This document shows positions 11,282-23,693 of a DNA stretch of 64,000 nt, in pieces (the first letter of the stretch is position 1; each line of letters opens with the position of its first letter). The position numbers and the translations under genes were made by a program. Origin of the DNA: Gigaspora margarita (taxonomy: Eukaryota; Glomeromycota; Glomeromycetes; Diversisporales; Gigasporaceae); assembly GCA_009809945.1 (NCBI GenBank), contig WTPW01001675.1:62001-126000 (forward strand), written 5' to 3'. The notes under the pieces are model-generated. The model saw only the letters and a list, made by a program, of their open reading frames with translations. It was not told the origin of the DNA and searched no databases.

Positions 11282-11460
11282 AGTAATCAGCTACGGTAAA
11301 TTCATTTTCTTGGTATTCTTTTTCAACTTACTTTTTCTTTTGTCTAAAAAGAATTCATGAATTGATATCATCCTTTTTCTTTTGTCTATGTTATCAGTTA
11401 TGGTAAACTCGATGTTCTTTTTCTTTTTTTCAACTTCCTTTTTCTTTTGTCTAAAAACTT
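11282..11460. repeat. Tandem duplication, unit about 110 bp
   Basis: Two adjacent copies of TACGGTAAATTC.../TATGGTAAACTC... each lead into TTTTTCAACTT and CTTTTTCTTTTGTCTAAAAA. It lies 5' of the F-box/LRR relic, perhaps in its former promoter. Confidence 0.6.
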
Positions 11461-11981
11461 ATGACTTGAAAATTTTGCCTCATGCTTAATACTTATTTGG
11501 TTTGTAACTTATCTAAAGTGAAGAAGTCTAGCATGCCTTGTGCTATATGCCTTTTTACTTAAGATTGGATACACTACAAGTTTAGGAATTTGGTTGTTCC
11601 AGGTATTTAATCATTTCTTTGTTGGTGGTTTATTCAAAATGAAGAGGTCTAACTTATTTTTGTAATATTTAGTATGTATGTTTATATCGGGTAATTCTGG
11701 ATATATTGCTAATTTGGAAATTTTGGCAGTTTAATACGTAGTGTAGAAGTTCATTTAAATTATATTACCTATATGTAATATTCGGATAACTGGAATAATA
11801 CAACCCTCTTTATATGCTATAGATTTGACCCACAGCACTTTTTCTCAATTTAAAACTTGATTGACCATCAAAATTCTATAAAATAACAATATCTGGTGAT
11901 AGTATTCTTTACAATAAACTTGTTAATCATATAATTTGATCTTCTAAAAAATTTAATTTCTCTTTTAATTATTCAAAAAAT

Positions 11982-13120
11982 ATGATAGCCTTATCTGATG
12001 ATTGCTTGTTCAGAATTTTAAGTTTTTACCAAAGATTTCATTCTAAAATTGTGCCTCTTTATTGATTGCGAATGGTGTGCCATTTCAATTGTCATTTTAT
12101 GAAAGAATATGTACAATCATCTACATGATCAAAGAATTATCGAGACGTGCCTACTGTTATTAAATGAAAAAGAATGAGACCTATTGGTTCCTTTTAATAT
12201 ACAAATTCCAACTTCACCAAAAACATTTTGGAGTTATATATATTTTGCACATCACCTCAAACATTTGGATGCTGGAATCCAAAATTGGTGCAGACCCAGA
12301 GCTTCTGACGAAAAGAAGACTTTGATTAAAATAGCTTTGCTTGCAATATTTATATGAACAAGTAAAAAGCTAAAGCAATTATGCTTAAACGAAACTACCT
12401 TCAACCTTGAGCCAATCATTAAAAACTTGGAACTAATACTATCATCGAGCATCTTGAAGTGTGCAGGAGAGGTTTAAATATGAAAGAGATCCATGCACTT
12501 GCAACTATTATTTGTGAAAATAAAACTCTCACCTCTTTAAAACTCACAACACAGCAAAAGGCAATAAAGAGAAAGAGAAAATCATTTCCTTAAACCTTAT
12601 GGATAATAATTCAATGCCAGTAGAAGGACTATATAACATCATTAAGACTAGTTTTAGATTAAGAGATATTTATTATTCTAGATAATATTGGCCTTAGTCT
12701 TAATGATGTGAAAGTATTACAAATGCATTTAAATTATGTAAATACATAAAACATTTATCAATTAAAGAAATCAGTATTAACGACAAAGTAGGAAAAGAAA
12801 TAGCAGAGCATTTGGTATAAAAACTATACTTTAATTTTCTTGGACCTTTTCATTAACTAGCTTAATTCCAAAGTAGAGGATGCTTTAGAGAAGTGCTTCT
12901 CAAGAACACTGGCCTAGTCTTTCTAAGGCTTAATTTAAATTAACTTTAGTCGATAGGATCTAAAACTAGCAGATGCTTTTATAAAAATGCTATATTGATC
13001 TATTTAAATATTTCATAAAATGGTATTGGTCCTACCCAGTGGGTTAGAGTTTGTAAAAGTACTTTGTGACAATACCACCTTAACCACATTGGCATTTAAA
13101 GGAAATAAATTGGAATAGAG
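11982..13120 (+). pseudogene. F-box / leucine-rich-repeat (RI-type) gene relic
   Basis: An ATG at 11982 opens MIALSDDCLFRILSF, the start of an F-box-like motif (L.DDCL..IL), and stops after 27 codons. Further on, in several frames, are ribonuclease-inhibitor-type leucine-rich repeats: HALATIICENKTLTSLKL (12490-12545), GKEIAEHL (12788-12812), AILIYLNIS.NGIGP (12985-13035) and GLEFVKVLCDNTTLTTLAFK (13041-13100). F-box proteins recruit targets to SCF ubiquitin ligases, and LRRs bind the target. Many stops and shifts show it is dead. F-box/LRR genes are abundant in Rhizophagus. The LRR call is stronger than the F-box call. The motif GLEFVKVLCDN could also derive from an NLRC3-like LRR protein with no F-box. 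Confidence 0.6.
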
Positions 13121-13127
13121 GTGGAAA

Positions 13128-13880
13128 ATGAGTTGCGAAAAATGTTTTTGTCTAGAGATGGATTTCATTTGTGCACATGGTTCCTTAATCGTATGTATTA
13201 TGAATCATGCACATTTTACCCCATCTAAATATTATATAGAAAAATTAAAGTATATATTATTTTGGCCAAAGAGCATATTTTCAGGCAGAATTAAGGAATA
13301 TGAATGGAAAAGCCTCAAAAAATTCTGAAAAGAAAATGAATAAACATAGAAGAAGAGCAAAATTGGTAAAAACTTGAGCATATAATATTTTCCAAAGAGA
13401 AAATATAAATTCCAAAATTATATCATGCATATACTTGCACACAAATCTGAAACTATTATAGTTTGGGTTTGTTCACACCCAAATAGCAAATCTAACTTCT
13501 CAAAAACTTTGTTATTAATCTTTATTTAAACAATTGATACATATTCTTGTAGCTATATATAATATATTTGCACTGTATCAAGATTATTTATCTGATTTAA
13601 TTTTATGTAAATAACAATTATTTTTTTTTGAGTTTGGGATTTGTTCAGATAATTATGTAGTATTATGCACATTTTATATAACATGCACTTTAATGGCATT
13701 TTTCCTATCACTATTTCTATCTCAATTTCGATAATTTTTTTTGTCCATTATAAAATTCGTAAATATTTAGATTTATATATTATAACTATAGTATATTATA
13801 TAGCAAATATAATAAATTATTAAATAAAATTATGATTATTAAATATAAATTGTTAACATATTTTATACTAGTGCTTAATA
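13128..13880. other. AT-rich DNA, no gene supported
   Basis: A 66-codon frame (13128-13328) follows the LRR relic but shows no domain. The remainder is A/T-rich DNA. Confidence 0.4.
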
Positions 13881-13884
13881 AATA

Positions 13885-14040
13885 CTAAGGGCCATATCAT
13901 TAATCACCTGGTTTTTTTTTATTAAAGGTCTACTCCCCTCCCCCCTTCTTAATATAAATTTGAACAGGTTCTTATATATAATTTCAACATTTTTTACCCC
14001 CTTCCCCTAAAAAATCCCCTAATTTTTGTCACTCCCCTAA
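13885..14040. repeat. Dispersed repeat with C-rich tracts, copy 1
   Basis: CATTAATCACCTGGTTTTTT, CCCCTCCCCCCTTCTTAAT and TTTTTTACCCCC recur in the same order at 36147-36295, also followed by a short run of ACTCCCCT. It is non-coding and its class is unknown. Confidence 0.7.
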
Positions 14041-14740
14041 CTATCCAGTGAACTCATAATGATGAAATTATTTCTTGTTATTTTTTTCATATGTTGTAAT
14101 GTAAATATTTTATTCAAATTAAAGCATAAATTGTCAGATACATTACATTTATCCTAATTATCGTGCTGTATTCTTTCTAACTATCTGCTATGTTCATTCT
14201 AATTGTTTTCTACTATTGTGCCAAGTTTGTTCTAGCTATTGTGCTGCGTTGGTTCTAACTATTTTTCTAATTATCATACTAAGTTTGTTCTAACTATTTT
14301 GCTATGTTCGTTCCAAAATTTTTTTCAAAAAATGAACAATGTTTATTAAAAACATTTATATATACTAGTAAACTGTACATCCTTTGTCTGTGCCTAATAA
14401 ATACTAACTATCTGATGAACTTATATGATTATGCAAACATGTTTATTCAAATTAAAGCTCATAAATTACCAGATATCACCAATATGTTACATTCTTCCTA
14501 ACTATCATGCTATGTTTATTCTAACTATTTTTCTACTATTGTGCTTAGTTTATTCTAACTATCATGCTATGTTCATCCTAACTATTCTTCAACTATTGTG
14601 CTAAGTTCCTAATTATTGTGCTATGTTAGCTCTAACTATCTTGTGATGTTTGTACTATCACACTACTTTTGCTTTACCTATTTGCTATGTTAGTTCCAAT
14701 TTTTTATTTTAAAAATAAACTATATTTATTAAAAATATAT
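14027..14740. repeat. Two-unit duplication ending in TTCTAACTATT minisatellite
   Basis: Two units (14027-14345 and 14399-14740) each begin with a CpG-eroded relative of the 9883 MITE (ATTCAAATTAAAGC and ATAAATTRYCAGATA). Each continues into irregular tandem TTCTAACTATTNTGCTATG motifs of about 20-24 bases, and each ends with TTATTAAAAA. There is no coding. Confidence 0.6.
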
Positions 14741-14999
14741 ATAACTTATATATTTTGCAATAATTTAAAATTATTATAAAAAACTTGATTATGGCTGTGC
14801 CAGCAATTAATTAATTATTTGTATCTACAATCACTGATTCAGTATATGTAATAGTGAGAACATAATACCATATAAAGAGTGCATATAAATGTTAAAATAA
14901 TTAATAATTTTAGAAATTTTGTTTTTAAAAAAGATACATTGATACAGTACATAATAAATAGACATCATCTGTATTTAATATAAATATTAGATTAAATTT

Positions 15000-15222
15000 A
15001 TAGTGCCGAAAGCCTATACTCGGCAATAAGAATAATGTAACTTTAAAATGCATCAACTTTTAATAGAGATGATATTTTTAAAAGCTATTTAGCAATTTTG
15101 TAGAGCTTATTATAAAGAACAAAATCACTAGCCAAATTATTAAAATTTTGTTTTATAAAAATTGACATTTTGAAGTTTAGAAACATAGTAATTGTATCAA
15201 GTATAGGCTTCTAGCACTATAT
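15000..15222. mobile_element. MITE with TA target
   Basis: The inverted termini TAGTGCCGAAAGCCTATACT and its mirror AGTATAGGCTTCTAGCACTA are flanked by TA on both sides, a Tc1/mariner-like signature. It is about 220 bp and non-coding. Confidence 0.65.
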
Positions 15223-15296
15223 AAATTTGATAGAATATTTATTGGTATGTATTACTTCAGATTATTTAAACACAAACCAAAATGCATTATTGTTTA

Positions 15297-15580
15297 TTTA
15301 GTGCAGGACAGCATAAGATATCCAATTTGCTACAACTTTTTTTAAATCAAGTTAAAATAAAAATCCCTCTTTCAAATTTATTGTTTTTTATTTAAATAAC
15401 AAATCTAAAAGAGAAATTTTCAAAATTTTTACTTTTAAAAAGTTTTACAATTTAAAATATATACATATAAATTTATGAATTTTGATTGGCTAATATATTT
15501 TTTTATTATTTTTATCATAAATTTTTTTTAAATTTGGTATATCTAGTAAAAGTGGATATCTTATGCTGTTCTGCACTAAA
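15297..15580. mobile_element. MITE
   Basis: Long inverted ends: TTTAGTGCAGGACAGCATAA on the left, mirrored by TTATGCTGTTCTGCACTAAA on the right. Pairing continues inwards over GATATCCA/TGGATATC. It is non-coding. The exact target duplication is not resolved. Confidence 0.65.
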
Positions 15581-15620
15581 GTTGTTTATGCCATAACTGA
15601 TATTTGATAAATATGAACTT

Positions 15621-15857
15621 GGTGCTACAAAAAGAAAGTAAATCAACAAACAAAAAATCTTTAGAAAATCAATTTTTATATTATAAATATATAATAAATT
15701 ATAAGAAAATACAAACTTTAAAGAGCTATACTACAAAATTTTATTAATGTAACTGCTTTTGTGTTTAAGTAAAAAATGTTCCAGATCTTATTTTAAATTA
15801 ATTTGTATAAAAAAATTATTTTTGAAAAATTGTTAATTTACTACTTTTTTGTAGCAC
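15621..15857. mobile_element. MITE-like inverted repeat
   Basis: GGTGCTACAAAAAGAAAGTAA on the left is mirrored by TTTACTACTTTTTTGTAGCAC on the right. Pairing is imperfect and there is no coding. It lies directly after the previous MITE. Confidence 0.5.
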
Positions 15858-16209
15858 AAAGACCATATACTCAATTAAATTATTTAAAATGTACATATAA
15901 ATTTAAATATATTTATATTTATCTGGTTTAGTTTAGTTTCTAAAAGCATGGTTCTGAACTAGTTAACTAGATCATACCCTTGTTAGAAACTGATTTAACC
16001 CTAGAGGTTTAATACATTTGAAACTTCTATTTGGTATAAAAAAAGTAAATTATTGTTTTAAAATTTAACAATTGCAATCAGGAATTTTACAAATTCAGAT
16101 TGTAATAACTGCACCTTATTTAGTAATAATTATTAATCAGATAATTCCAGATTTTCTTTTGAATTGTTCTAACCAATCAAAATTTAATAATTTTTATTAG
16201 ATTTTTTCT

Positions 16210-17490
16210 AAGAAATTATAGCTTTACAAGTTCTTAACAGAACAATATAAAAATCAAGATTCTAATCTATCTTTATTCTTTATACAAGTTTTACTTAGAA
16301 GTACAAAGCTATTTACTTTGACTATTATATTCAAAACAGTATATTGCATTTAAAAAATTTTTAACCATATTTTTGCAAAAAAATTGGCTATAACTCTGTG
16401 AGTTCTGGCCAAATAACTTAAAATTGAGATTCTAACTCTTCTCAATCCTCTTTACAAGTTTATTTAGAAGCACAAAGGCAAATTCCTTTGACTAACATAC
16501 CCGAAATAATGTAATAAACATATCTACATTTAAAAAAATTTTGACAAATGCCTTTGCAAAGAAATTGATTATAACTCTGCAAGTTCTTGAACAAATAATC
16601 TAAAAATTGAAATTTAACATTCTTGATCATCTTTACAGGTTTACTTAGAAGCACATAGCAGTTTCTTTGACTAACAAGCCCAAAATAATATTACAATATG
16701 CTTATTTAAAAAAAATAGTAATAAATATTTCTGCTCAGAAAATCAATCATACTATATTGTCACAAAATAACAGGCATGTGCATTATTTAAAGATTTGGCC
16801 TGAATTAAGCTTAATTTAGGCTGAAATTTATAATTTTACCCTTATATGTTATTTTGTGACAATATATTAACTCCAAAACACTTAACTAAATTATCTAAAA
16901 ATTGAAATTCACAAGTTTACTTAGATGCACAAATGTATATCCTTTGACTAAAAGATATAAAACAATATAATGAATATATTTATACTTAAAAAATTTTTAA
17001 AGAATATTTTCAAAAGAAAATTGATCATAACTTCACAAGCTCTTGATCAAATCATCTAAAAATTGATATTTAACCCTTCTTGATCTCCTCTACAAGTTTA
17101 CTTAGAGCACAAATCCAGTTTCTTTTGGCTAACATATAATGAATATACTTATATTAATACAAAAAATTTTGACAAAAGTTTTTACAAAAAAAAATGATTA
17201 TAAATCTATAATTTCTAATAAATAATCTAAAAATTGAGAATCTAACTCTTTTTGATTCTCTCTACAAGTTTACTTAGAAGTACAAAGGTAGTTTTCTTGA
17301 TTAACATATCCAAAATAATATAAAAAAAATATTTATATTTGAAAAATTGGTTTGACAATGTTTTTACAAAAAAAATCAACTATAATTTCATGAGTTCTCA
17401 AACAGATAACCTGTAAATTGAGATTTTAACTGTTTTTGAACATCTCTATAGGTTTATTTAGAAGCATAAACATAATTTTCTTGAACTAAA
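16210..17490. repeat. Degenerate tandem array, unit about 175-180 bp, about 7 copies
   Basis: Each unit carries CTTTACAAGTTTACTTAGAAG, then GCACAAA, CTTTGACTAACATA and TTTTTACAAAAAAAATTGATT, then AATAATCTAAAAATTGA. Measured spacings are 174 to 180 bp. The copies differ mainly at former CpG-like positions. A MITE (16753-16866) is inserted in the fourth unit. There is no open frame across units, so this is satellite-like DNA. Confidence 0.8.
16753..16866. mobile_element. Short MITE, CpG-eroded copy of the 4506 family
   Basis: TATATTGTCACAAAATAACA and its exact mirror TGTTATTTTGTGACAATATA enclose 114 bp. The core GAATTAAGCTTAATT matches the 4506 copy. The left terminus reads CA at each terminal CpG of the other copy, and the right terminus reads TG. 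It interrupts the 180-bp tandem array. Confidence 0.8.
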
Positions 17491-17703
17491 GTATTAAATT
17501 TAAATATTATAATAATTAGTATATGTTATTGAATGTAAATATAGAAAATCAACCAACTATGAATTACAATTACAAAAAATAACAAAATTGTAACTCTTTT
17601 TGGCTCTTATTTATTTTGTTAAATGAGTTGATTATTAATAATTACCAGCTAATTATAAAAGTACAAGTTCTTTATTTTCAATAGTACAGTTAGTAGTTGT
17701 ATC

Positions 17704-19500
17704 CAGTGTTGTCACTAGACATAGTCCGAGCTATTTTGGGCAGACCAGACATTTTTGGACATTGTCCAAAGTCCATGTCTAAATTGTGTCTAAGTAAATT
17801 GATTGTCACCGGACATTGTCCATACAATAATTGTCAGACACAGACATATGGCAGACATGGACATTGTCCAATGTCCTAGTTTGTTATCAAAAAAATTTAA
17901 CAAAAAATTAACTAAATGATTATTCTAATAGGATTTATTTATTACTATCTATAAGTTTTATTTATATATTTATTTGTTGTATTGCAAAAGTATTTATAGC
18001 TATTATCATTATTTCTAGGACACCTCACAAAAATTAACTGAATAATTATTTTGCCAATTTGATAAATTGTAGATTTTGGAAATAATAAGATTCAGTAACT
18101 GATATATCAAATACACAATTTAATAAGATAAGATAAATAATATATATTACAATAAGACTAAATATTGACATGCAAACTTGTTACATTTGAAAGTCATAAA
18201 ATTTCAATTTTTTGTAGCATTTCTAATTATTTTATGATGATAATTTGTTTTTATAAAATTTTAATTCCTATTCTTTAGTAAGGTCCATTTCCATTCAAAT
18301 ATTCATTTCTAATTATTTTTCAATAAAAATTTGTTTTTAAAAGATTTCAATTCCTATTCTTTGGCAAGTTCTATTTTTATTCAAATGAAGCCACCTATGA
18401 AGAAAATTTACTATTAGCTGCACTATTTATAAAATTAAAACTTGCTATCAATCACTAAAGAAATATACAAACTATAAACAAGACATAAATACTAACAAAA
18501 GTGACTATAGCAGACAATAGCAATACTGATCAACATCTCGTGAAATAGTGGTGCCAAAGATAACACCTGTGAAATAAATGACAACACCAAAGATAACCAT
18601 CTATGAAATGATGACACTAAAGACACTGCTTTATGATCAGCAATACTAAAAAAACTGCTCTATAAAACAGTAAAAAGACAACCAACCAACAAGAATGAAA
18701 TAGAAAAACCAGAATACTAATACCACAATCAACCAAAATGAAAGCACCAACAAATGTGACTCCAGTGACAACTCCATGACAACACAACTAAAAGAAGGGC
18801 ACCAAGAAATGAAGACATCAAGACTTCAGAGAACTTGATGCTATAAAAAATAAAAGACTTGAGTAAAATGCTAAATAAACTAGAAAACTGATTTACAAAA
18901 ATAAGTTACTACACAAATCTAGGTGAGCCTTGGCCACTCTGGTAGGTTTAGGCCGCAGATAAGTATTGTAGTTTACTTCAGTATATGTCTGAGCCTTTAT
19001 TCTTAGTATTAGATTTAAAAAATGAAAGTTTTTCTAGTATTGTAAAAAGTTTCAATTAAAATTTAATAAAGATAAGAGCAAGGTCTCACCTTAAACATTA
19101 AAAAAAAATAAGTTACTTATTTTGATCCATGTAACTAGGAATTTCCCCAGTAAATATTTAAATTAATCAAAAATTTAGTCTTCATAATTTCTGATACACC
19201 AAATATAAATTGGCCAAATGGTTTTGATTAAGTTGTAATTTCAGCATGATCATATTAAAAACTATTTTTATATCATAATATATCAGTAATAGATCTATTA
19301 TGCTAAAATTACATACTTAATCAAATTAGCTAAAAGATCATTCAGGCAATTTTGATCTGGTGTTTCAAAAAATAGTTATAATTTAACTTTTGGACAATAT
19401 AACTGTCCAAACTGTCTACTGTTCATAACTGTCTTGTCCGAGTCTGGTCTTAGTATGGTCTGGTCCAGTCTGAGTCCAGGTCCAATCCTTAACAATACTA
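17704..19500. mobile_element. Non-autonomous hAT-type element with GGACA repeats
   Basis: It starts CAGTGTTGTCACTAGACA and ends TTAACAATACTA (reverse complement TAGTATTGTTAAGG). The 8-bp GTTGTATC flanks it exactly at 17696-17703 and 19501-19508. Subterminal zones are full of TGTCCA/TGGACA motifs. It belongs with the copy at 33125-33405 (CAGTATTGTCACAGGACA). The interior includes purine-rich sequence (18480-18860) with no transposase and a nested SINE (18911-19103). Confidence 0.8.
18911..19103 (+). mobile_element. Short retroposon (SINE-like) with poly-A tail
   Basis: A 193-bp insert from ACACAAATCTAGGTGAGCC to a terminal poly-A, flanked by a 14-bp duplication AAAAATAAGTTACT (18897-18910 and 19104-19117). 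Its GC content is higher than the surroundings (CCTTGGCCACTCTGG, TTTAGGCCGCAG). No clear A/B boxes are visible. It may be a SINE, a 5'-truncated LINE tail or a retroposed non-coding RNA. Confidence 0.75.
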
Positions 19501-19508
19501 GTTGTATC

Positions 19509-22340
19509 TAACTATTATAAAAGGCAAAAAAGCTTTAGCCAAAAAGCATGACTATAAGCTAATTATTGCTTAAGAATTCTCTATAGAATATTGCAAAGTC
19601 AATATCCAAATTTGGTAAAATCTCTAACTGTAATAATTTAAACAAAAATTGCTAATTTTAATTATATAAATTTGTATAGTTTGATATATCAAAAATAACT
19701 GGTTTCTAAATTAGTTTTTAAAAGTCTAATTCAAACTATAGTTGTTAACAAACATAGAACATGTTCTCTTAAAATAAGTCCAAATGTTGTCTATAATAAA
19801 AATTATAATAAAAATATATAAATTTATTATAAATTTTTAGATAAAGATTATTTGAATTCTAATATTTAACTTGAAATTAAATTTAAAAGTTACTGGTATA
19901 TAGAACAAGAAAAGAAAAAAAAATTGAGCTTAAAAACCAAGTTAGAAATTTTGTTAATGTTGCATTATTTTAAAATATAACTTTGTCAAAAACAAATATT
20001 TACTAATTTTAAACACTAAATATATGTAAACTTTTGCTTTGAACGACTTTACTAAGTAGCAAATATAGATTACCTTTAACAAAAAAATAAGTTAGCTATA
20101 TACTAAAGTTGAAAATTTTTGTTTTGTAATATAAAACCCTTTTTTGTCAAGATAACTTGTTTTGGACTTCTAAGTAAACTTTTTAGCATGTAATTTTACT
20201 TATTTCAAGATATTTATCTTAATAAAATATTTTAATAATTACAAATTAATTTAAAACTTTAAAAATTATTAATTTTTTAATAAAAATTTTTAGTTTAAAA
20301 ATTGAATTTATTATAAATTATTATAAAAATATTTTTTAAATAACATTAATTTATATTAAATATTTTATATTAAAACTTTTAAATTTTATTATAAATAAAA
20401 ATTTGTATTAGAATTTAATATCTTTTATTTTTAACTTCATTTTTAATAAATTTAAAAGATACTTATAAAATAACAAATAGATTAAATAAATATATTTATT
20501 TATTGATATAAGGTTAATAATAAATTTTTTCTAAATTTCAGTTTATCAACTTAAGCTTTATGTACTAAATTTAGTACAACTAACAGATAACTATTAAAAT
20601 AATTTAACAATTATTTGAACAAAATTCAATAAATTTTTTGTTAAATTCTAAAGATTTAAATAAAAAATTTTATTAAGTTTAATTAAGTAATTATCAATAT
20701 TTTTTGTTAAACTTGATTAAATAATTATTAAAATATTTTAGTTTAAGCTTTCAAAAAAATTTAAATATTTACATTTTTAAATTTATATAAGAGTATTTAA
20801 TCTATTTTGTTAAAAATTTTTATTTATAAAATTAAATAAAAAATTGGTAGTAAAATTTGATTAATTACAATATTTATTAAAATATTTAATTAAAGTTTAA
20901 AAATTTTAATATAGTTTATTTAATAGATATTTTAATAAAAACAGTTTATAAATTATTTAATTAAATTGTATAAAAATATTTAATTTATATTTATAAATTT
21001 ATTTAATATAAATAAAAGATTTATTAAATAAATATAAAAATCTAGTAAAAAATAATATATAGAGAATTTCAATTTGAAAACAATGGTATAAACATTGATT
21101 AACTAATATCTCAAAATTTGATTATAAAAACATCTTTTGGTTTCTAACAAAAACTTTTTTGTAAAATTTTGGCATAAACTATACCTTTTTATCCTAGATA
21201 TACTATATGTTTCTGAAATAAGCTACCCTTTTTTGTAAAAAAGTTATACAAAAAACATGGGAGTAGCTTATTATTGGATAGTTGAATTTTTTAAAAAATT
21301 GAAAATTGTACTAACAACAAGTTATTCAAATGCTACAAAATTTTTACTATAGGTGTATTTCAATGTTTTTAACAACTTTACTTAATAAGATTTTGAGGTT
21401 TACTTAGTAAAATTTAGATATTTATATGTAGCAACTGTTAATGATTTCTTTAAAAATTTTTAAAAAAATGAGAGTAGCTTCTTTTGGAAGTAGCTTATTT
21501 TTGAAAATGTTTATAAAATAGTTTTGACAGAGCATATTACACAGATTTGTAAATTAATTATTAATTCCTGTATAACTACACACCAAATACAATTAGTAAT
21601 TTTCTATTTTTTATATTAGTAAAATTTTTAATTATTATAACTTGTATAAAAAAAAAAAAAAAGAAAAAATGTGCTTGTTACTGGTAGTAATACTCCCTGT
21701 GTCATATACAATCAAAACAAACCAAACTATAGACAAATTTATTATTATTAGGGCTAGAGTATAGTTAAAGGAAGGGTTAGCACTAGAGATAACTATATAG
21801 TAAAATTTAATAAGAAAGTTTTTTTGCAAGTAAAAAGGTGGTTTCATAGTCACACTTTTTTAGTTATTATGATATTTTTGAAATAGCATTTTTTTGCTTT
21901 ATTTTCATGTTATATAATCAGATGTAATATTATATTTGATTTTTTATTTTTATTGGCATGAACTGTTACTACTAGTAACAAATAGATTTACTAAATAATA
22001 TAAAAATCATTTATAAATTTAAAAAAAGTTTAATATATTTTTATTAATATAAGTTTTTAATTAATATAACTTGTATAGAAAAATAAATAATATAATAATT
22101 ATTGATAGATTTAATAAAAGTTAATTATTATTTTACAAATTTTTTATTTAATTTTGTTAAAAATATTAAAATTCTATAATAATTTTAGAATTTAATATAA
22201 AAATTAAAAAACTTACAAAATTATTAATCAATAAAATTTAATTTAGCTTATTTATACAAAATTAAACAATCAGAATATAAATTTATATTATATAGCCAAT
22301 AAAATTTTAATATTTATATTTAGCTTTAAAATGTAAAATT
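19509..22340. other. Very AT-rich DNA, no gene
   Basis: Long A/T runs with many self-complementary stretches and almost no CpG. Noted within it: a hairpin near 21205-21285 (AATAAGCTACCC against GGGAGTAGCTTATT), and a TTGGYTTCTAACAAAAA segment near 21135 that recurs near 29930. No coding frame has gene-like composition. Confidence 0.6.
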
Positions 22341-22344
22341 TTTT

Positions 22345-22446
22345 TGGATATATTTGGACAATTTTGGACAATTTTGGAAAATTTTGGACATGTCCAAAAC
22401 TGTCCAATTAAAAAATTTGATTGGACATGTCCAATTGACAATACTA
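22345..22446. mobile_element. Right-end remnant of the CAGTRTTGTCA hAT-type family
   Basis: Repeated TTTGGACAATTTTGGACAA, then a TGGACATGTCCAATT palindrome, ending TTGACAATACTA, the same right end as 17704-19500. No matching left end or 8-bp duplication was found nearby, so it is probably a truncated copy. Confidence 0.55.
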
Positions 22447-22639
22447 ATATATATAATTTTTTATGAATTTTCCTAATAAATCTATTGCCTTATATTTAAA
22501 ACCAACATTGAATTTGCATAAATTCATAGAAACAATAGTATATTTTTATAAAGATTTTCAAATATTAATTGATTACAAGTAATTTCATTAAAATTTAAAA
22601 ATTTAAGATTTTAATAGTTCATAAAGGCATTGTGATCAA

Positions 22640-22956
22640 AGGGCTCTTGACGTCATTTTCAAGTTTATGTGATTTTTCCTCGCATTCTTGTATTTGAAAT
22701 CCATCACAAGCATTAAATCCTAACATTCATGTAAATAGCTATCAATAAATGTGATATAATTTGTATATTCAAATAGTGGTTTTGGGAGACTTGGAAGAGT
22801 AATTTTAAAAGGAGTTAATAGAGCTTGTTTATTAGAATTTGACATTAAAAGAAATATTGTTATAAGTATATAAAACGGTATGAAATGACGCCAAAAATCA
22901 TAATTTGATAAGGATGATGTTCTAAAGCTAAAATTCGAGACGAAATTAATAGTCAA
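22640..22956 (-). pseudogene. Coding-like relic, unknown family
   Basis: A minus-strand frame of about 78 codons includes SLSNYDFWRHFIPFYILITI and NKQALLTPFKITLPSLPKPL and ends at TAG (22720). Beyond it, in another frame, FQIQECEEKSHKLENDVKS continues to about 22640. The tone (aromatic and proline-rich, FKITLP..PKPLF) recalls middle parts of the many Rhizophagus F-box proteins, but I cannot confirm that. CpG reappears at 22640, so it may mark the edge of a once-genic segment. Confidence 0.3.
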
Positions 22957-23693
22957 TATCTCAAATCAAAATTAATACCATAATTGTCAAAAGTAATAAA
23001 TTATTTATGTATTGATATGTTATTAATAAACATAGTGTATTAATATAATGTAATAAAAAAGAAAAGGCATACATTATTAAAAATAATAAATACGATTTAT
23101 AAATTTTTTATCATTACTTTAATTCTAAAGATATGCCTGGGCGAAAATCAAAAAAAAAAAAAACAAAAGAGCAAAGATCGTAGATATATGTGCAACAGTG
23201 GTAAAAAATAGAATTTACACATACAACATTATGTTTAGAATTATAAAAAAGATCAGATTCAATTGAAAAAAAAGACGAAAATAATATAACTACAATAGAA
23301 CTGTTTATGCTGGAAAAAAAGCAGAAATATAAAATTTTTTATTGAGAAAGAATCACCAATCATCGTTATAATTTGGTAATCACCAGATAATGTTGTTTCT
23401 ATGGTAATATAGAATTTACAACTATAAATGAGGAATAAATATAAATCGCTTTTTTTCAAGTTCATAAATAATAATTACAGAATTATTACACAAATAACTA
23501 TCGCAATCGTATAATTTATATACAAACAAGAAGGTGATCTAAAGCAATCTATAGATCTAATAACATACTGTACGTACCAAAATTTATTTCAATTTAAAAA
23601 AAATTAGATACTACGAACCAAAAATTTATTTAGGACAAAAAAAAAAAATCCTAATTTTAGTTAATTGGGAAAATTTTAATGAAGAAATACGTA

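Noticed and set aside
20160..21060. Mitochondrial or organellar insert because of extreme AT content
   Set aside because: No organellar gene or rRNA/tRNA words are present; neighbouring nuclear elements have similar composition.
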